Of a stretch of DNA of 64,000 bases, positions 17,406-25,158 are shown one piece after another; the first letter of the stretch is position 1; each line of letters opens with the position of its first letter. Below the pieces are notes generated by a model that saw only the letters and a list, made by a program, of their open reading frames with translations, had not been told where the DNA came from and did not search any database. The position numbers and the translations under genes are program-made. The DNA lies in assembly GCF_011090185.1 (NCBI RefSeq), contig NZ_JAAFGS010000003.1, positions 620,001-684,000 on the forward strand. The letters are read 5' to 3'. This stretch comes from Saccharibacillus alkalitolerans. Lineage in GTDB: Bacteria; Bacillota; Bacilli; Paenibacillales; Paenibacillaceae.

Positions 17406-18454
17406 TGCAGCTTGTCCGGATAGATCGCGTCAAACACTTCGATCAACCCCTCCGTCAAGCGGGGTCCCGGACGGCTGACCAGATTGTCGTCGATCGCGAA
17501 CAATCGGCCGGCCTTGACCGCCTCGATGCCGTTCCAACCGCTGCGGTCCCTGATCGTTTGCGGATCGACGGACAGCTTGCTGTACAGGATAACGTCCGGA
17601 TTCGCGTCGATGATCGCTTCCGCGTCGACTTCGCTCCAACCCGTCGTATCGGCCGCCGCATTGACCGCGCCCGACGTGTCGATCAGCTCGTCCATGAATT
17701 CGCCTTTGCCGACGGTCCAGCCCGGAGAAAACTCCAAATACACGGTCTTGCGCTCTCCCTCTTCGATCGAAGCCGCCGCCGTCCGGACTTTTTCGATGTC
17801 TCCGCGCATCTTGTCCGTCACCGATTTCGCTTCCGCCTGCCGGTCGGTAATTTCGCCGTAGACGGCTATATCGTTCATGACGTCCTCGAGCGTATCGGGA
17901 TTGAATTTGAATACTTTAAGCCCCAGCCCGCGCAGCGATTCGACCGTCGCATCGTCGGTCACGTCGGCGACGAACACGATATCCGGCCGCGCCGCCACGA
18001 TCGCTTCCGTGTTCAGCTCGAAGCCGCCCATTTTCGGCTTGGACTTGGCCGCTTCGGGATAGTCGTCGTTGTCCGAGACGCCGACGATCTCTTGGTCCAA
18101 CCCCAGCGCGAACAGCGATTCCGTCTCCGACGGCGCGAGCGACACGATCTTCGCGGGCGCGGCTTCGAACGTCATCTCTTTGCCGGTCGCGTCCTTCAGC
18201 GTCAGCGGATAGACCGTCTTCGCGGCTTCGTCCGCCGCTTTCGTCGTATCGGCCGTTTCCGCCGGTTTCTGCTCGGCCGGCTGCGTTTCGGCCTTCGTCG
18301 GCCGCGGCGCTTCCGCCGTGCCGTTCTGTCCGCAGGCCGCGAGGCCCAGCGCCAGCAGCAGCGTGGCCGAACCGGTCAGCAGCCTCTTTTTCCATGTATG
18401 CCCGTATCCCAAGCTCCCGCTTCCTGTTTCTTTTCTGTTCCCGTCTGTCGCCAC
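17402..18454 (-). CDS. btuF: Cobalamin ABC transporter substrate-binding lipoprotein
   Basis: 350-residue class III binding protein (BtuF/FhuD fold). The signal peptide KKRLLTGSATLLLALGLAAC carries a lipobox ending at Cys. A Thr/Lys/Glu-rich linker follows, then two lobes: KIVSLAPSETESLFALG, VGVSDNDDYP and later NPDVILYSK. GTG 18454 was chosen because GGGGGA lies ten bases upstream; the frame is open further but that sequence contains the leader terminator. It captures corrinoid outside the membrane for BtuCD. Confidence 0.9.
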   Translation of the reverse strand: MATDGNRKETGSGSLGYGHTWKKRLLTGSATLLLALGLAACGQNGTAEAPRPTKAETQPAEQKPAETADTTKAADEAAKTVYPLTLKDATGKEMTFEAAPAKIVSLAPSETESLFALGLDQEIVGVSDNDDYPEAAKSKPKMGGFELNTEAIVAARPDIVFVADVTDDATVESLRGLGLKVFKFNPDTLEDVMNDIAVYGEITDRQAEAKSVTDKMRGDIEKVRTAAASIEEGERKTVYLEFSPGWTVGKGEFMDELIDTSGAVNAAADTTGWSEVDAEAIIDANPDVILYSKLSVDPQTIRDRSGWNGIEAVKAGRLFAIDDNLVSRPGPRLTEGLIEVFDAIYPDKLQ

Positions 18455-18517
18455 TATAGGTCTTCCCCCTTGGTTTTTTCCGAACCGTACGCCTTTTTCC
18501 CGTTCGCCGCTCAAAAG

Positions 18518-18549
18518 AAAAAAGCCCCTCCGGACCGTTCGCGGGAAGG
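18518..18549 (-). terminator. Expression-platform terminator of the cobalamin riboswitch
   Basis: On the minus strand CCTTCC pairs with GGAGGG around CGCGAACGGTCC. T-rich sequence follows. It lies between the aptamer and the btuF start, so ligand binding probably controls transcription termination. Confidence 0.72.
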
Positions 18550-18670
18550 ACTTGTTCGGGACGCACGCCAATAAAGGCCCTGCACCGAACCAAAAAAACG
18601 GCGGGCGGACCGAAAGACCGGCGTACGTGCACGGAACGCTCTTTCCTCGAAGAACGGGACCAGCATCGGG

Positions 18671-18879
18671 GCTGCCGGGCAGGTCTCCTGACTCACGGAA
18701 GAGAGATTGCGGAATCCGCCTTCTCGCGCTCGCGCAATGGCTTTGTGGATTCCTTTCCGTGTTACAGTGGCGGGACCGTGCCGGACTTGCACCGGCTTCC
18801 CTTTTAACCGAAAAGCGGCGGGGACGCGGCGGCGCGTTCGGCCGTCGTCCGCTCCGCCGCCTTTCGGCACCTCGGCAGC
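18671..18879 (-). ncRNA. Cobalamin riboswitch
   Basis: The P1 arms GCTGCCG (18879-18873) and CGGCAGC (18677-18671) frame about 210 bases. The B12 box GAGTCAGGAGACCTGCC and the core GAAGCCGGTGCAAGTCCGGC followed by GGTCCCGCCACTGTAAC are textbook matches. It sits between a consensus promoter and the btuFCD operon and predicts repression by cobalamin. Confidence 0.96.
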
Positions 18880-18906
18880 TGTACTTCTTCAGTTGTCATC
18901 TTTCCG

Positions 18907-18935
18907 ATTATAGGGGATGCGGGAGAAGGTGACAA
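18907..18935 (-). promoter_or_regulatory. Promoter of the cobalamin riboswitch/btuFCD operon
   Basis: On the minus strand TTGTCA (18935-18930), 17-base spacer, TATAAT (18912-18907). Confidence 0.85.
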
Positions 18936-18945
18936 CCTTTGCAGG

Positions 18946-18991
18946 CAAAAACCGCCCCGGTCTTTCCCAGACGGGAACACCGAAGCGGTTT
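18946..18991 (-). terminator. Terminator after the small hydrophilic protein genes
   Basis: AAACCGC (18949-18955) pairs with GCGGTTT (18985-18991), and CGGT/ACCG pairs inside. A short T-run follows on the minus strand. It separates these genes from the btu promoter. Confidence 0.65.
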
Positions 18992-19045
18992 GTTCTAAAC
19001 GGCTATTCGATGCATAGCCGGCGGGCTGAACGCCCGTTTTCCCTC

Positions 19046-19297
19046 TTATACTTTGCGATCCGTGCCGCGGGCTCCCGTATGGTTCGATCCCCGGTGCTCC
19101 TGATCTTTCATCCGATTCTGTTGGTCGATGGTCCGGTTCTGGTGCTCGAAACGCTGATCTTCCAACGTTTCGCCGTCAGCGAGCAGATTGTCGTTCACTC
19201 CTTCGACCTGATTCTCGACGAACTGCTTCAGCTGCCCGCTCTTCTCCTGCTCGTACTCTTTTTTCTGCTCGAGCATTTCTTTGGCTTTTTCATCCAT
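19046..19297 (-). CDS. Small hydrophilic protein, second of a tandem pair
   Basis: 83-residue, highly charged protein with no Cys, Trp or membrane segment. It starts MDEKAKEMLEQKKEYEQEKS and contains KQFVENQVEG, then a Gln/Asn/Arg-rich tail (QNRTIDQQNRMKDQEHRG). Residues and spacing match the 62-residue protein encoded just upstream (KAK-ML-QK, LK-FVENQ-EG, QQNR-KDQ). ATG 19297 was preferred over a TTG nine bases upstream, which would touch the GGAGG site. It is probably co-transcribed from a SigB-like promoter at 19593-19617 and may be a stress protein (inference). I recognise no named family. Confidence 0.75.
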   Translation of the reverse strand: MDEKAKEMLEQKKEYEQEKSGQLKQFVENQVEGVNDNLLADGETLEDQRFEHQNRTIDQQNRMKDQEHRGSNHTGARGTDRKV

Positions 19298-19330
19298 TTT
19301 GTTCAACCTCCTGCTATGCGTTTTATGCGG

Positions 19331-19519
19331 TTATCTTCTCATGTTGTGCTGGTCTTTGAGACGGTTTTGTTGATCCATTTTCTGATCTTTGGTCGCCTCC
19401 ATGCGCCCGGGCACCGAGGATTCCGTCCCTTCGATCTGATTCTCGACAAAATTTTTCAGTTCGCCGCTGCGGTCATGATGGTTCTTCTGATCCAGCATCG
19501 CCTTGGCTTTGTCGTCCAT
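19331..19519 (-). CDS. Small hydrophilic protein, first of a tandem pair
   Basis: 62-residue protein beginning MDDKAKAMLDQKNHHDRSG, followed by ELKNFVENQIEG and ending KMDQQNRLKDQHNMRR. It is a shorter paralogue of the next gene, and the two share even the ribosome-binding stretch CAGGAGGTTGAA, so a local duplication is likely. ATG 19519 has GGAGG nine bases upstream. The composition (helical, charged, Gln-rich) suggests a soluble, perhaps disordered protein. Function unknown. Confidence 0.75.
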   Translation of the reverse strand: MDDKAKAMLDQKNHHDRSGELKNFVENQIEGTESSVPGRMEATKDQKMDQQNRLKDQHNMRR

Positions 19520-19592
19520 CGAATTCAACCTCCTGTGCGTCGGAAGCTTTCGCGTCCTCCGCGGATTGGTGTAGGATCGGGATAGTTATGTA

Positions 19593-19617
19593 TTACCCGC
19601 GCCCCGCCCGGTCAAAC
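19593..19617 (-). promoter_or_regulatory. SigB-like promoter
   Basis: On the minus strand GTTTGA (19617-19612), 13-base spacer, GGGTAA (19598-19593). This matches the Bacillus SigB consensus (GTTTAA, 12-14, GGGTAT) at ten of twelve bases. It points at the two small hydrophilic protein genes, with about 75 bases to the first start. The rest of the gap to 19828 holds no gene. Confidence 0.6.
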
Positions 19618-19828
19618 GAAAAAAGCCCATTTCCGCTCCTTCGAAGCTTCCCGCATACCGCCAGCGCCAAATGTTCGGTCCGCTCCGGGCACGAAGTACT
19701 GGTCTTGGGCAATTTGTTTGGTTTACAATGGTAGAGGCAAAAGAACAAGCAAACGAACGCACCGAGCGAACGCATCGCTTCGGCAGGTTCGCTCGGACGA
19801 AACTTTTATCGAAACGGGAGGCCATACC

Positions 19829-20833
19829 ATGCGCTTTATCGACAATCAGGGCATCAACGATCCGCGGATCAACCTGGCAATCGAAGAATTCGTGCTGCGC
19901 CATCTGCCGATGGACGGCGACAGTTATCTGCTGTTTTATATCAACGAACCGTCGATCATTATCGGCAAGCATCAGAACACGGTCGAGGAGATCAACGCGG
20001 AATACGTCAAGGAGAACAATATCCACGTCGTGCGCCGTTTGTCCGGCGGCGGCGCCGTCTACCACGATCTGGGCAATCTCAACTTCAGCTTCCTGACCAA
20101 GGACGACGGCGAATCGTTCCACAACTTCCGCAAGTTCACGGAGCCGATGGTCGAAGCGCTGCGCGAAATAGGCGTCGAAGCCCAGCTGTCCGGACGCAAC
20201 GACCTGCAGGTCGGCGAACAAAAGATTTCGGGCAACGCCCAGTTCTCGACTCGCGGACGCATGTTCAGCCACGGCACGCTCATGTTCGACTCCGAACTGG
20301 ACAACGTGCATTCGGCGCTCAAGGCCAATCCGGAGAAATTCAAATCGAAAAGCACCAAGTCGGTCCGCAGCCGCGTCGCCAACATCTCCGAGTTCATGAC
20401 CGAGAAGCTGACGATGCAGGAGTTCCGCGACAGCATTCTGCGCCACATTTTCAAGACGGAGCCGAACGAAGTGCCGGAATACAAACTGACCGAGGAAGAT
20501 TGGGCCAAAATCCACGAAATCTCCAAGGAACGGTATCAGAATTGGGATTGGAACTACGGCGAGTCGCCGGAATACAATGTGAAGCACGCCAAAAAGTTCC
20601 CGGTCGGCATCATCGATCTGCGCATGAACGTAAAGAACGGCCGAATCGAAGACATGACCATTTTCGGCGACTTCTTCGGCGTGGGCGACGCGTCGGAAGT
20701 GGCGGAACTGCTGCGCGGCAAGCGCTATGAAGAATCCGAGATCCGCGCGGCGCTGGAAGGCGTCAACCTCAAACATTACTTCGGCAATATCGAGACGGAA
20801 GACTTCGTCGGCCTCGTGTTCCTGGAAGACTAA
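19829..20833 (+). CDS. lplJ: Lipoate-protein ligase
   Basis: 334-residue enzyme that adenylates lipoate and transfers it to lipoyl domains (dehydrogenase E2, GcvH). The active-site motif RRLSGGGAVYHDLGNLNFSF and the catalytic-lysine segment QKISGNAQFSTRGRMFSHGTLM (in parts: RNDLQVGEQKISGNAQ) are intact. The C-terminal accessory domain is present, and the length equals that of Bacillus LplJ. ATG 19829 follows GGGAGG by eight bases; the frame is open further upstream without a good site. It is followed 48 bases later by a HAD phosphatase gene on the same strand. Confidence 0.94.
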   Translation: MRFIDNQGINDPRINLAIEEFVLRHLPMDGDSYLLFYINEPSIIIGKHQNTVEEINAEYVKENNIHVVRRLSGGGAVYHDLGNLNFSFLTKDDGESFHNFRKFTEPMVEALREIGVEAQLSGRNDLQVGEQKISGNAQFSTRGRMFSHGTLMFDSELDNVHSALKANPEKFKSKSTKSVRSRVANISEFMTEKLTMQEFRDSILRHIFKTEPNEVPEYKLTEEDWAKIHEISKERYQNWDWNYGESPEYNVKHAKKFPVGIIDLRMNVKNGRIEDMTIFGDFFGVGDASEVAELLRGKRYEESEIRAALEGVNLKHYFGNIETEDFVGLVFLED

Positions 20834-20881
20834 GCTTCGCCTTTTTACAGACACAGAACGGATACAGACGGGAGAGAAACC

Positions 20882-21682
20882 ATGACTTACAAACTTATTG
20901 CCATCGACATCGACGATACGCTCATCAACGACGACAAACAGGTGACGCCGGCCACTCAGGTCGCCCTCGAGCAGGCGGTCGAAGCCGGCGCGGTCGTGAC
21001 GCTCGCCACCGGACGCGCTTACGCTTCCGCCAAGCAGCTCGCCGCGCAGACGGGACTCAACGTGCCGATCATCACGTATCAGGGCGCGCTGGTTAAGAAC
21101 CTGATCGACGGCAAAGTGCTGCTGGAGCGCCACGTTCCGGTCGAAGCCGCGCTCAAACTGGGCAAATACTGCCTGGAAAACGGGCTGCATCTGCAAACGT
21201 ACATCGACGACAAACTGTACGCGCGCGAAGAGAACGAGAAGCTGACGGCCTATTCGCAGCTCAACAACACCCGCTACTATATCGAGCCGGACTTCGAGAA
21301 GCTGTTCTCGCAGCCGACGCCGAAAATGCTGATCATCGACGATCCGGCCTTCCTGGACGAACTGGCGCCGAAGCTGCACGAACTGCTGGGCGACGGCGTG
21401 CATATCACCAAATCCAAGCCGCATTTCCTCGAGATCATGCACAAGGAAGGCACCAAAGGCCATGCGCTTGCTTTCCTGGCCGACTACTTCGGCTGCACGC
21501 TCGAAGAAACGATCGCGATCGGCGATTCGTGGAACGACCATGAAATGCTCGAAGCCGCCGGCCTCGGCGTGGCGATGGGCAACGCGATCGAACCGCTGAA
21601 AGCCATCGCGGACTTTATCACGCTCAGCAACAACGACGACGGCGTGAAAGTGGTTATCGACAAGTTCGTGCTGGGCAAGTAA
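20882..21682 (+). CDS. Cof-type HAD-IIB phosphatase
   Basis: 266-residue haloacid-dehalogenase superfamily hydrolase. Motif I is IAIDIDDTLIND (nucleophile Asp), motif II LATGR, and motifs III/IV are KGHALAFLADYFG and AIGDSWNDHEMLEAAG. A C2b cap domain lies between motifs II and III. Such proteins dephosphorylate sugar phosphates, nucleotides or FMN/PLP; the actual substrate cannot be read. GGGAGAG precedes the ATG. It is probably co-transcribed with lplJ and ends at a bidirectional terminator. Confidence 0.93.
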   Translation: MTYKLIAIDIDDTLINDDKQVTPATQVALEQAVEAGAVVTLATGRAYASAKQLAAQTGLNVPIITYQGALVKNLIDGKVLLERHVPVEAALKLGKYCLENGLHLQTYIDDKLYAREENEKLTAYSQLNNTRYYIEPDFEKLFSQPTPKMLIIDDPAFLDELAPKLHELLGDGVHITKSKPHFLEIMHKEGTKGHALAFLADYFGCTLEETIAIGDSWNDHEMLEAAGLGVAMGNAIEPLKAIADFITLSNNDDGVKVVIDKFVLGK

Positions 21683-21702
21683 GTCGCCGCCTAGATAAAA
21701 AG

Positions 21703-21735
21703 AAAGCCGGGAAGCTTCCGCTTCCCGGCTTTTTG
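21703..21735. terminator. Bidirectional terminator
   Basis: AAAGCCGGGAAG (21703-21714) pairs perfectly with CTTCCCGGCTTT (21721-21732), with TTTTT on the plus side and an A-rich left flank. It serves the converging HAD gene and secreted-protein gene. Confidence 0.92.
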
Positions 21736-21800
21736 TCGCGGTTCCGATCCCGCGCATCTGGAACATTCGCCCGGTCGGGTGCCGCTTCGGCCATGCCCGC

Positions 21801-23009
21801 TTAATAAATCGTGACCCGGTCGATCGGAGAACCTTCCTCCTCGTATTCGAACGTGATCGATCCGCCCGGACAATGATAGCTGATGATATGGCCTTCTTCT
21901 GCCGGATTGTCGTATTCTTCGGTAGGTGTTCCGAGCCATTCCCGGACCTGCTCCGGCATGAGATACCAGTCGTTTTCGTTCGTCCCCAAGTCGAACGCCA
22001 GCGCTTCGACGGGCGTGCTCGGTAAACGGGAACCCGCGTCCAGCGTGTTATCGTAGCCGATCCAGCTCTTTCCGTAGCCGACGTACTCGAACCATTCGTC
22101 GCTTCTTTTTTTACGGGAATCCCCGAGCAGCGACCGAACCTGCGCCCACGTCATGCCGATTTTGATTCTCGGATCGGACGGCAGGACGTGCTTTTTCGCG
22201 CTGCCCATCAGGGAAGCCAGATAAGACCTTGCTCCAGCGGTGCTCGGCCAGTCGCCCGAGTACCGATAACAATCGTCGACATGCCGCAGCGTGAGCGTCG
22301 CAAGATCGAGCTTGTATGTACTGAAGTAATAACGGATATCCGTGTTGCTGTACACCCGGGTCTGGATTCGGCCGCCGCCGAGTCCGCGTATTCCTTGATA
22401 CGGAGCGGCGACGCCTTCTTTGCTCCGCTTCGCGCCTTTCGCATCCGAGAAATCGAGCGAATGCAGGGTTCCGTTCGTGATGACATAAGGATACACGAAG
22501 TCGGCATTGGAACCTCCCGGCTCGCCGAGGAACAGCAGATCCGGCCTGCTTTTGCCGTCTCCGGCCAACCGGAAGCTGTCCCGGCGGGCGGTATTGACGC
22601 TTTCCAGCGACAATCGAACACTCTGCACCTTTCCGGATTTCTCTCCTTGTTTCGCCAGAGCCGCGCGATAAGCACCTGAATAAACGACGTCTCCTTTTTG
22701 CGCGCCGGACCAGGCTTCATCCTCGGAAGTGACCGACTTTTTTTCGCGGTTCGAGAAGATATACACGGTGTACAGTTTGCCCTTCTCGTCCCGCATCGGA
22801 AACGACAGCCGGCTGATCGACTTCAGCTTGGCCGTGTCGATTGTCGCTGCCGCTTGCTGCGTCTGCGCGTATGCTTGCGCTCCGGGCAAGCCCGCGGTTC
22901 CGCCCGTCAGCAGAATGACGCCGAGCGCCGCGGCCAGCAGACGCCGGCGATTGACGCGCTTGCCTTGCGCCTCCGGGAACGGCAGCGCGATTCTTTGCTT
23001 CTCTTCCAT
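21801..23009 (-). CDS. Secreted protein of unknown function
   Basis: 402-residue protein with a twin-arginine-like cytoplasmic start (KRVNRRRLLAAALGVIL) and a signal peptide ending near AQAYAQ, so it is exported. The middle part (residues about 50-250) is beta-rich without a recognised domain. The C-terminal half contains RIKIGMTWAQVRSLLGDSR, a pattern seen in small BamE/SmpA-like or DUF4309-like modules, and ends SITFEYEEEGSPIDRVTIY; this resemblance is weak. ATG 23009 follows AAGGAGAAGG. It is a single gene between terminators. Confidence 0.8.
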   Translation of the reverse strand: MEEKQRIALPFPEAQGKRVNRRRLLAAALGVILLTGGTAGLPGAQAYAQTQQAAATIDTAKLKSISRLSFPMRDEKGKLYTVYIFSNREKKSVTSEDEAWSGAQKGDVVYSGAYRAALAKQGEKSGKVQSVRLSLESVNTARRDSFRLAGDGKSRPDLLFLGEPGGSNADFVYPYVITNGTLHSLDFSDAKGAKRSKEGVAAPYQGIRGLGGGRIQTRVYSNTDIRYYFSTYKLDLATLTLRHVDDCYRYSGDWPSTAGARSYLASLMGSAKKHVLPSDPRIKIGMTWAQVRSLLGDSRKKRSDEWFEYVGYGKSWIGYDNTLDAGSRLPSTPVEALAFDLGTNENDWYLMPEQVREWLGTPTEEYDNPAEEGHIISYHCPGGSITFEYEEEGSPIDRVTIY

Positions 23010-23133
23010 TCTAATCCTTCTCCTTGTAAGTATAAGTTGTCTAAACATCTATCTCCGAGTTACCAGTTTACCACATCCGGGCCTTCGCGCGATAGGAAGA
23101 AGGAACGGAGTCGGCTGCCTCTCGGGCAGCGCA

Positions 23134-23165
23134 AAAAGCCCGGAAGCTTCCGGCTTCCGGACTTG
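23134..23165 (-). terminator. Terminator after the small acidic protein gene
   Basis: AGCCCGGAAG (23138-23147) pairs with CTTCCGGACT (23155-23164), one mismatch. Five T follow on the minus strand. Confidence 0.75.
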
Positions 23166-23200
23166 CTGCCGACGCGCGGCGCGCTCTTCGGGCATGCGTT

Positions 23201-23494
23201 TTACGGTTGTTCCGTTCCGCCGTTCGGGCTGCGGAGCGGATCGCGCAGATTCGCTTCCCGGCCCGTTTCGGACATATCGGCTTCTTGATGCTCGCTCTCG
23301 ATCTGTGCCGCGGCTTCCGCCATGCGCGGATCGACTTGGCCGGGCACGGCCCCGGTATGGATATCCGGGCGCTCGCCTTCGTCCAAATGGTCCGCTTCGA
23401 TCGCTCTCTCTTCGGTCGATCCGTCATCCTTCAGGTTGGTCGTCTCGTCGTCAGACGGATCGACGCTGCGGTAGTTCTGTTCGTTATCGTTCAT
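23201..23494 (-). CDS. Small acidic hydrophilic protein
   Basis: 97-residue protein starting MNDNEQNYRSVDPSDDETTN. It is rich in Asp, Glu and Gln and has no hydrophobic segment or Cys. Probably disordered; no family recognised. GGAGGG lies eight bases before ATG 23494. Its start lies inside the last codons of the PhnP-like gene (11-base overlap), so it is translated from the same message and ends before a terminator. Confidence 0.7.
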   Translation of the reverse strand: MNDNEQNYRSVDPSDDETTNLKDDGSTEERAIEADHLDEGERPDIHTGAVPGQVDPRMAEAAAQIESEHQEADMSETGREANLRDPLRSPNGGTEQP

Positions 23495-24317
23495 CATGCA
23501 TCCCTCCGAGTTTTCGATTTCGATTCCGTGCCGGGTCATTCAAATCCACTGCAGTGCCCGTTCTCGCCGCCGACACATTCGCCGGCAAATCCGGCAGCCG
23601 GTTCAGGTCGACGTCGTGCGACATATGCGTATAAATCGCGCGCGCCGGCTTGATCTCCGCCAGCAGCTCGGCCGCTTCCCGCATATCGTACACCGACCGG
23701 GTCGAATACTCCGCTTCTTCCCGTACGAAGCTCGTTCCCAGCACCAGCAGATCCGCGTTTCGCATCGGCCGGGTCTCCTCCTCGGACAATCCGATGGAGT
23801 CGGGGCAGTATACCCAGGCGAAGTTCTCTTTTTCCAGCCTATATGCATAAGAGTAACCGTTTTGCCCGTGATTGACCCTCCAACCTGCAATGCTCCAGCC
23901 GCCCAGGCGGAGTCCCGGCTCCGTTTCGCGCAGCTCCAAATTTCGATCGAGCCACGGATAACGGGCCCGGATCGCCTCCAGCACTTCGCCGGGCGCGTAC
24001 AGATTCCCCCGAATCCCCGTCCAGCGGCATTGATCGGCCCATTCCGGCAGCCCGCCGATATGATCGAAATGCGCATGCGTGACCAGAATCGTGTCGATCG
24101 TCCGAATCCCCCGCATCTCCATCTGCATTCGCCAATCCGGCCCGCAGTCGATCAGGAAGCGGTCCTGTTCCTTTCCGCTTTCGACCGCCACCATCGACCG
24201 CATGCGCCGATTGACTCCCTCTGCTCGCGCCTCCTCGCACACCTCGCATCCGCAGTACACTCTCGGCACGCCCATCGCGTCGCCCGTTCCCCAAAATACC
24301 AGCCGGTCTTCCGTCAT
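23484..24317 (-). CDS. PhnP-like metallo-beta-lactamase-fold phosphodiesterase
   Basis: 277-residue hydrolase. It opens with FWGTGDAMGVPRVYCGCEVC, the cysteine-rich entry typical of PhnP and its relatives, and carries the metal motif THAHFDHIGG plus a late YTHMSHDVD. PhnP hydrolyses 5-phosphoribosyl 1,2-cyclic phosphate in the C-P lyase pathway; related proteins process other cyclic phosphodiesters. No C-P lyase genes are near, so a broader phosphodiesterase role is equally possible. ATG 24317 was chosen over the frame opening nine bases upstream because GGTGAG precedes it. Confidence 0.88.
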   Translation of the reverse strand: MTEDRLVFWGTGDAMGVPRVYCGCEVCEEARAEGVNRRMRSMVAVESGKEQDRFLIDCGPDWRMQMEMRGIRTIDTILVTHAHFDHIGGLPEWADQCRWTGIRGNLYAPGEVLEAIRARYPWLDRNLELRETEPGLRLGGWSIAGWRVNHGQNGYSYAYRLEKENFAWVYCPDSIGLSEEETRPMRNADLLVLGTSFVREEAEYSTRSVYDMREAAELLAEIKPARAIYTHMSHDVDLNRLPDLPANVSAARTGTAVDLNDPARNRNRKLGGMHDER

Positions 24318-24507
24318 TATTCTCACCTTCCTGAACGTTTGCTGCTCACTCCCCGATTATACCCGACTTTTCTTGCCCGAAAAACAAAGCGCCGCAGACG
24401 GGACACCGTTCCTCCGGTATAATGAAGAAGATGCGGAATCGTCGGGCTCGACCCGCGCCGGTCCGTTTATCCATTCTTGTATCCACTATCTTGATAAAGG
24501 AGCTTCC

Positions 24508-24717
24508 ATGAAAACATTCATTACTTCGAAATCCTTTTGGATTCCGTTCATTCTGGTTCTTATCCTCGGCGTCTGGCAAAATTTCGGCAAAGAAGGTCAC
24601 AGCCTTTTGTCCGTCCTGACTTCCTCGCTTGTCGCCGCCCTCATTTCCGGCATCGTGATCGGCGGCATCGTTTATCTGATGTTCGAGATCAGCGGCATGC
24701 GCCGGGGCAGAAAATAA
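24508..24717 (+). CDS. Small two-helix membrane protein
   Basis: 69-residue protein: a short Lys/Ser lead, one hydrophobic helix (FWIPFILVLILGVW), a polar loop (QNFGKEGHS), then a second long helix (SSLVAALISGIVIGGIVYLM) and a basic tail (MRRGRK). AAGGAG lies six bases before the ATG, and a TATAAT box at about 24418 may belong to its promoter. No family recognised. It is divergent from the PhnP-like gene. Confidence 0.75.
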   Translation: MKTFITSKSFWIPFILVLILGVWQNFGKEGHSLLSVLTSSLVAALISGIVIGGIVYLMFEISGMRRGRK

Positions 24718-24810
24718 ACGAGAACGATCCGGGAGCCGAATAGGCAGTCCGAAACGCAGCAACCCCCAATCAAATTCGGAGCGCCGCAAAAATCCGGACA
24801 GCGGATTCGG

Positions 24811-24997
24811 AAATAAGTGCGCATGAATGCTTATTTTCGATTTTTAGACGCATCAAGACAAAATAACTGCGCATAAGCAGCTATTTACTCTGCTTATCGC
24901 CTTTTCGCTCATTTTCCGGACAAATAACGATCTATATGCAGTTATTTCCAAAAAAGTAGGTGTTTTTCGGGAAATAACTGCTCTCCTGCACTTATTT
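24811..24997. repeat. Four 26-bp imperfect palindromes
   Basis: Units lie at 24811-24836, 24861-24886, 24922-24947 and 24972-24997. Each is exactly 26 bp and fits the dyad AAATAACTGC, six free bases, GCAGTTATTT with two to five deviations. Starts are spaced 50, 61 and 50 bp. The region is AT-rich, codes for nothing credible and contrasts with the GC-rich surroundings. It could be an operator array or a dispersed intergenic repeat. Confidence 0.8.
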
Positions 24998-25064
24998 TCG
25001 AAATTCCCCTTCACAAACGCTTCCGTTGTCTTTATTCGCGCTGTCGACGCGAACCCGTAAACAA

Positions 25065-25143
25065 AGAAACCCGGCTTGATGCGTCCGGGTTTCTCTGCAA
25101 TCCGAGCGTAGGCCGGCAACTCCCCGGCCTGCGCTCTTTTTAT
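25065..25143 (+). terminator. Two consecutive hairpins, the second terminator-like
   Basis: AGAAACCCGG (25065-25074) pairs with CCGGGTTTCT (25085-25094). Then GAGCGTAGGCCGG (25104-25116) pairs with CCGGCCTGCGCTC (25124-25136, one G-T pair) and is followed by TTTTTATTTTTAT on the plus strand. No gene lies closely upstream; the nearest plus-strand gene ends at 24717. Confidence 0.65.
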
Positions 25144-25158
25144 TTTTATCCCGCCTTC

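Noticed and set aside
18917-19585. 222-codon plus-strand open frame
   Set aside because: It is antisense to the two small hydrophilic genes, which have paired ribosome-binding sites and sequence similarity to each other.
19586-21766. 726-codon minus-strand open frame
   Set aside because: It is antisense to lplJ and the HAD gene, both of which show complete catalytic motifs.
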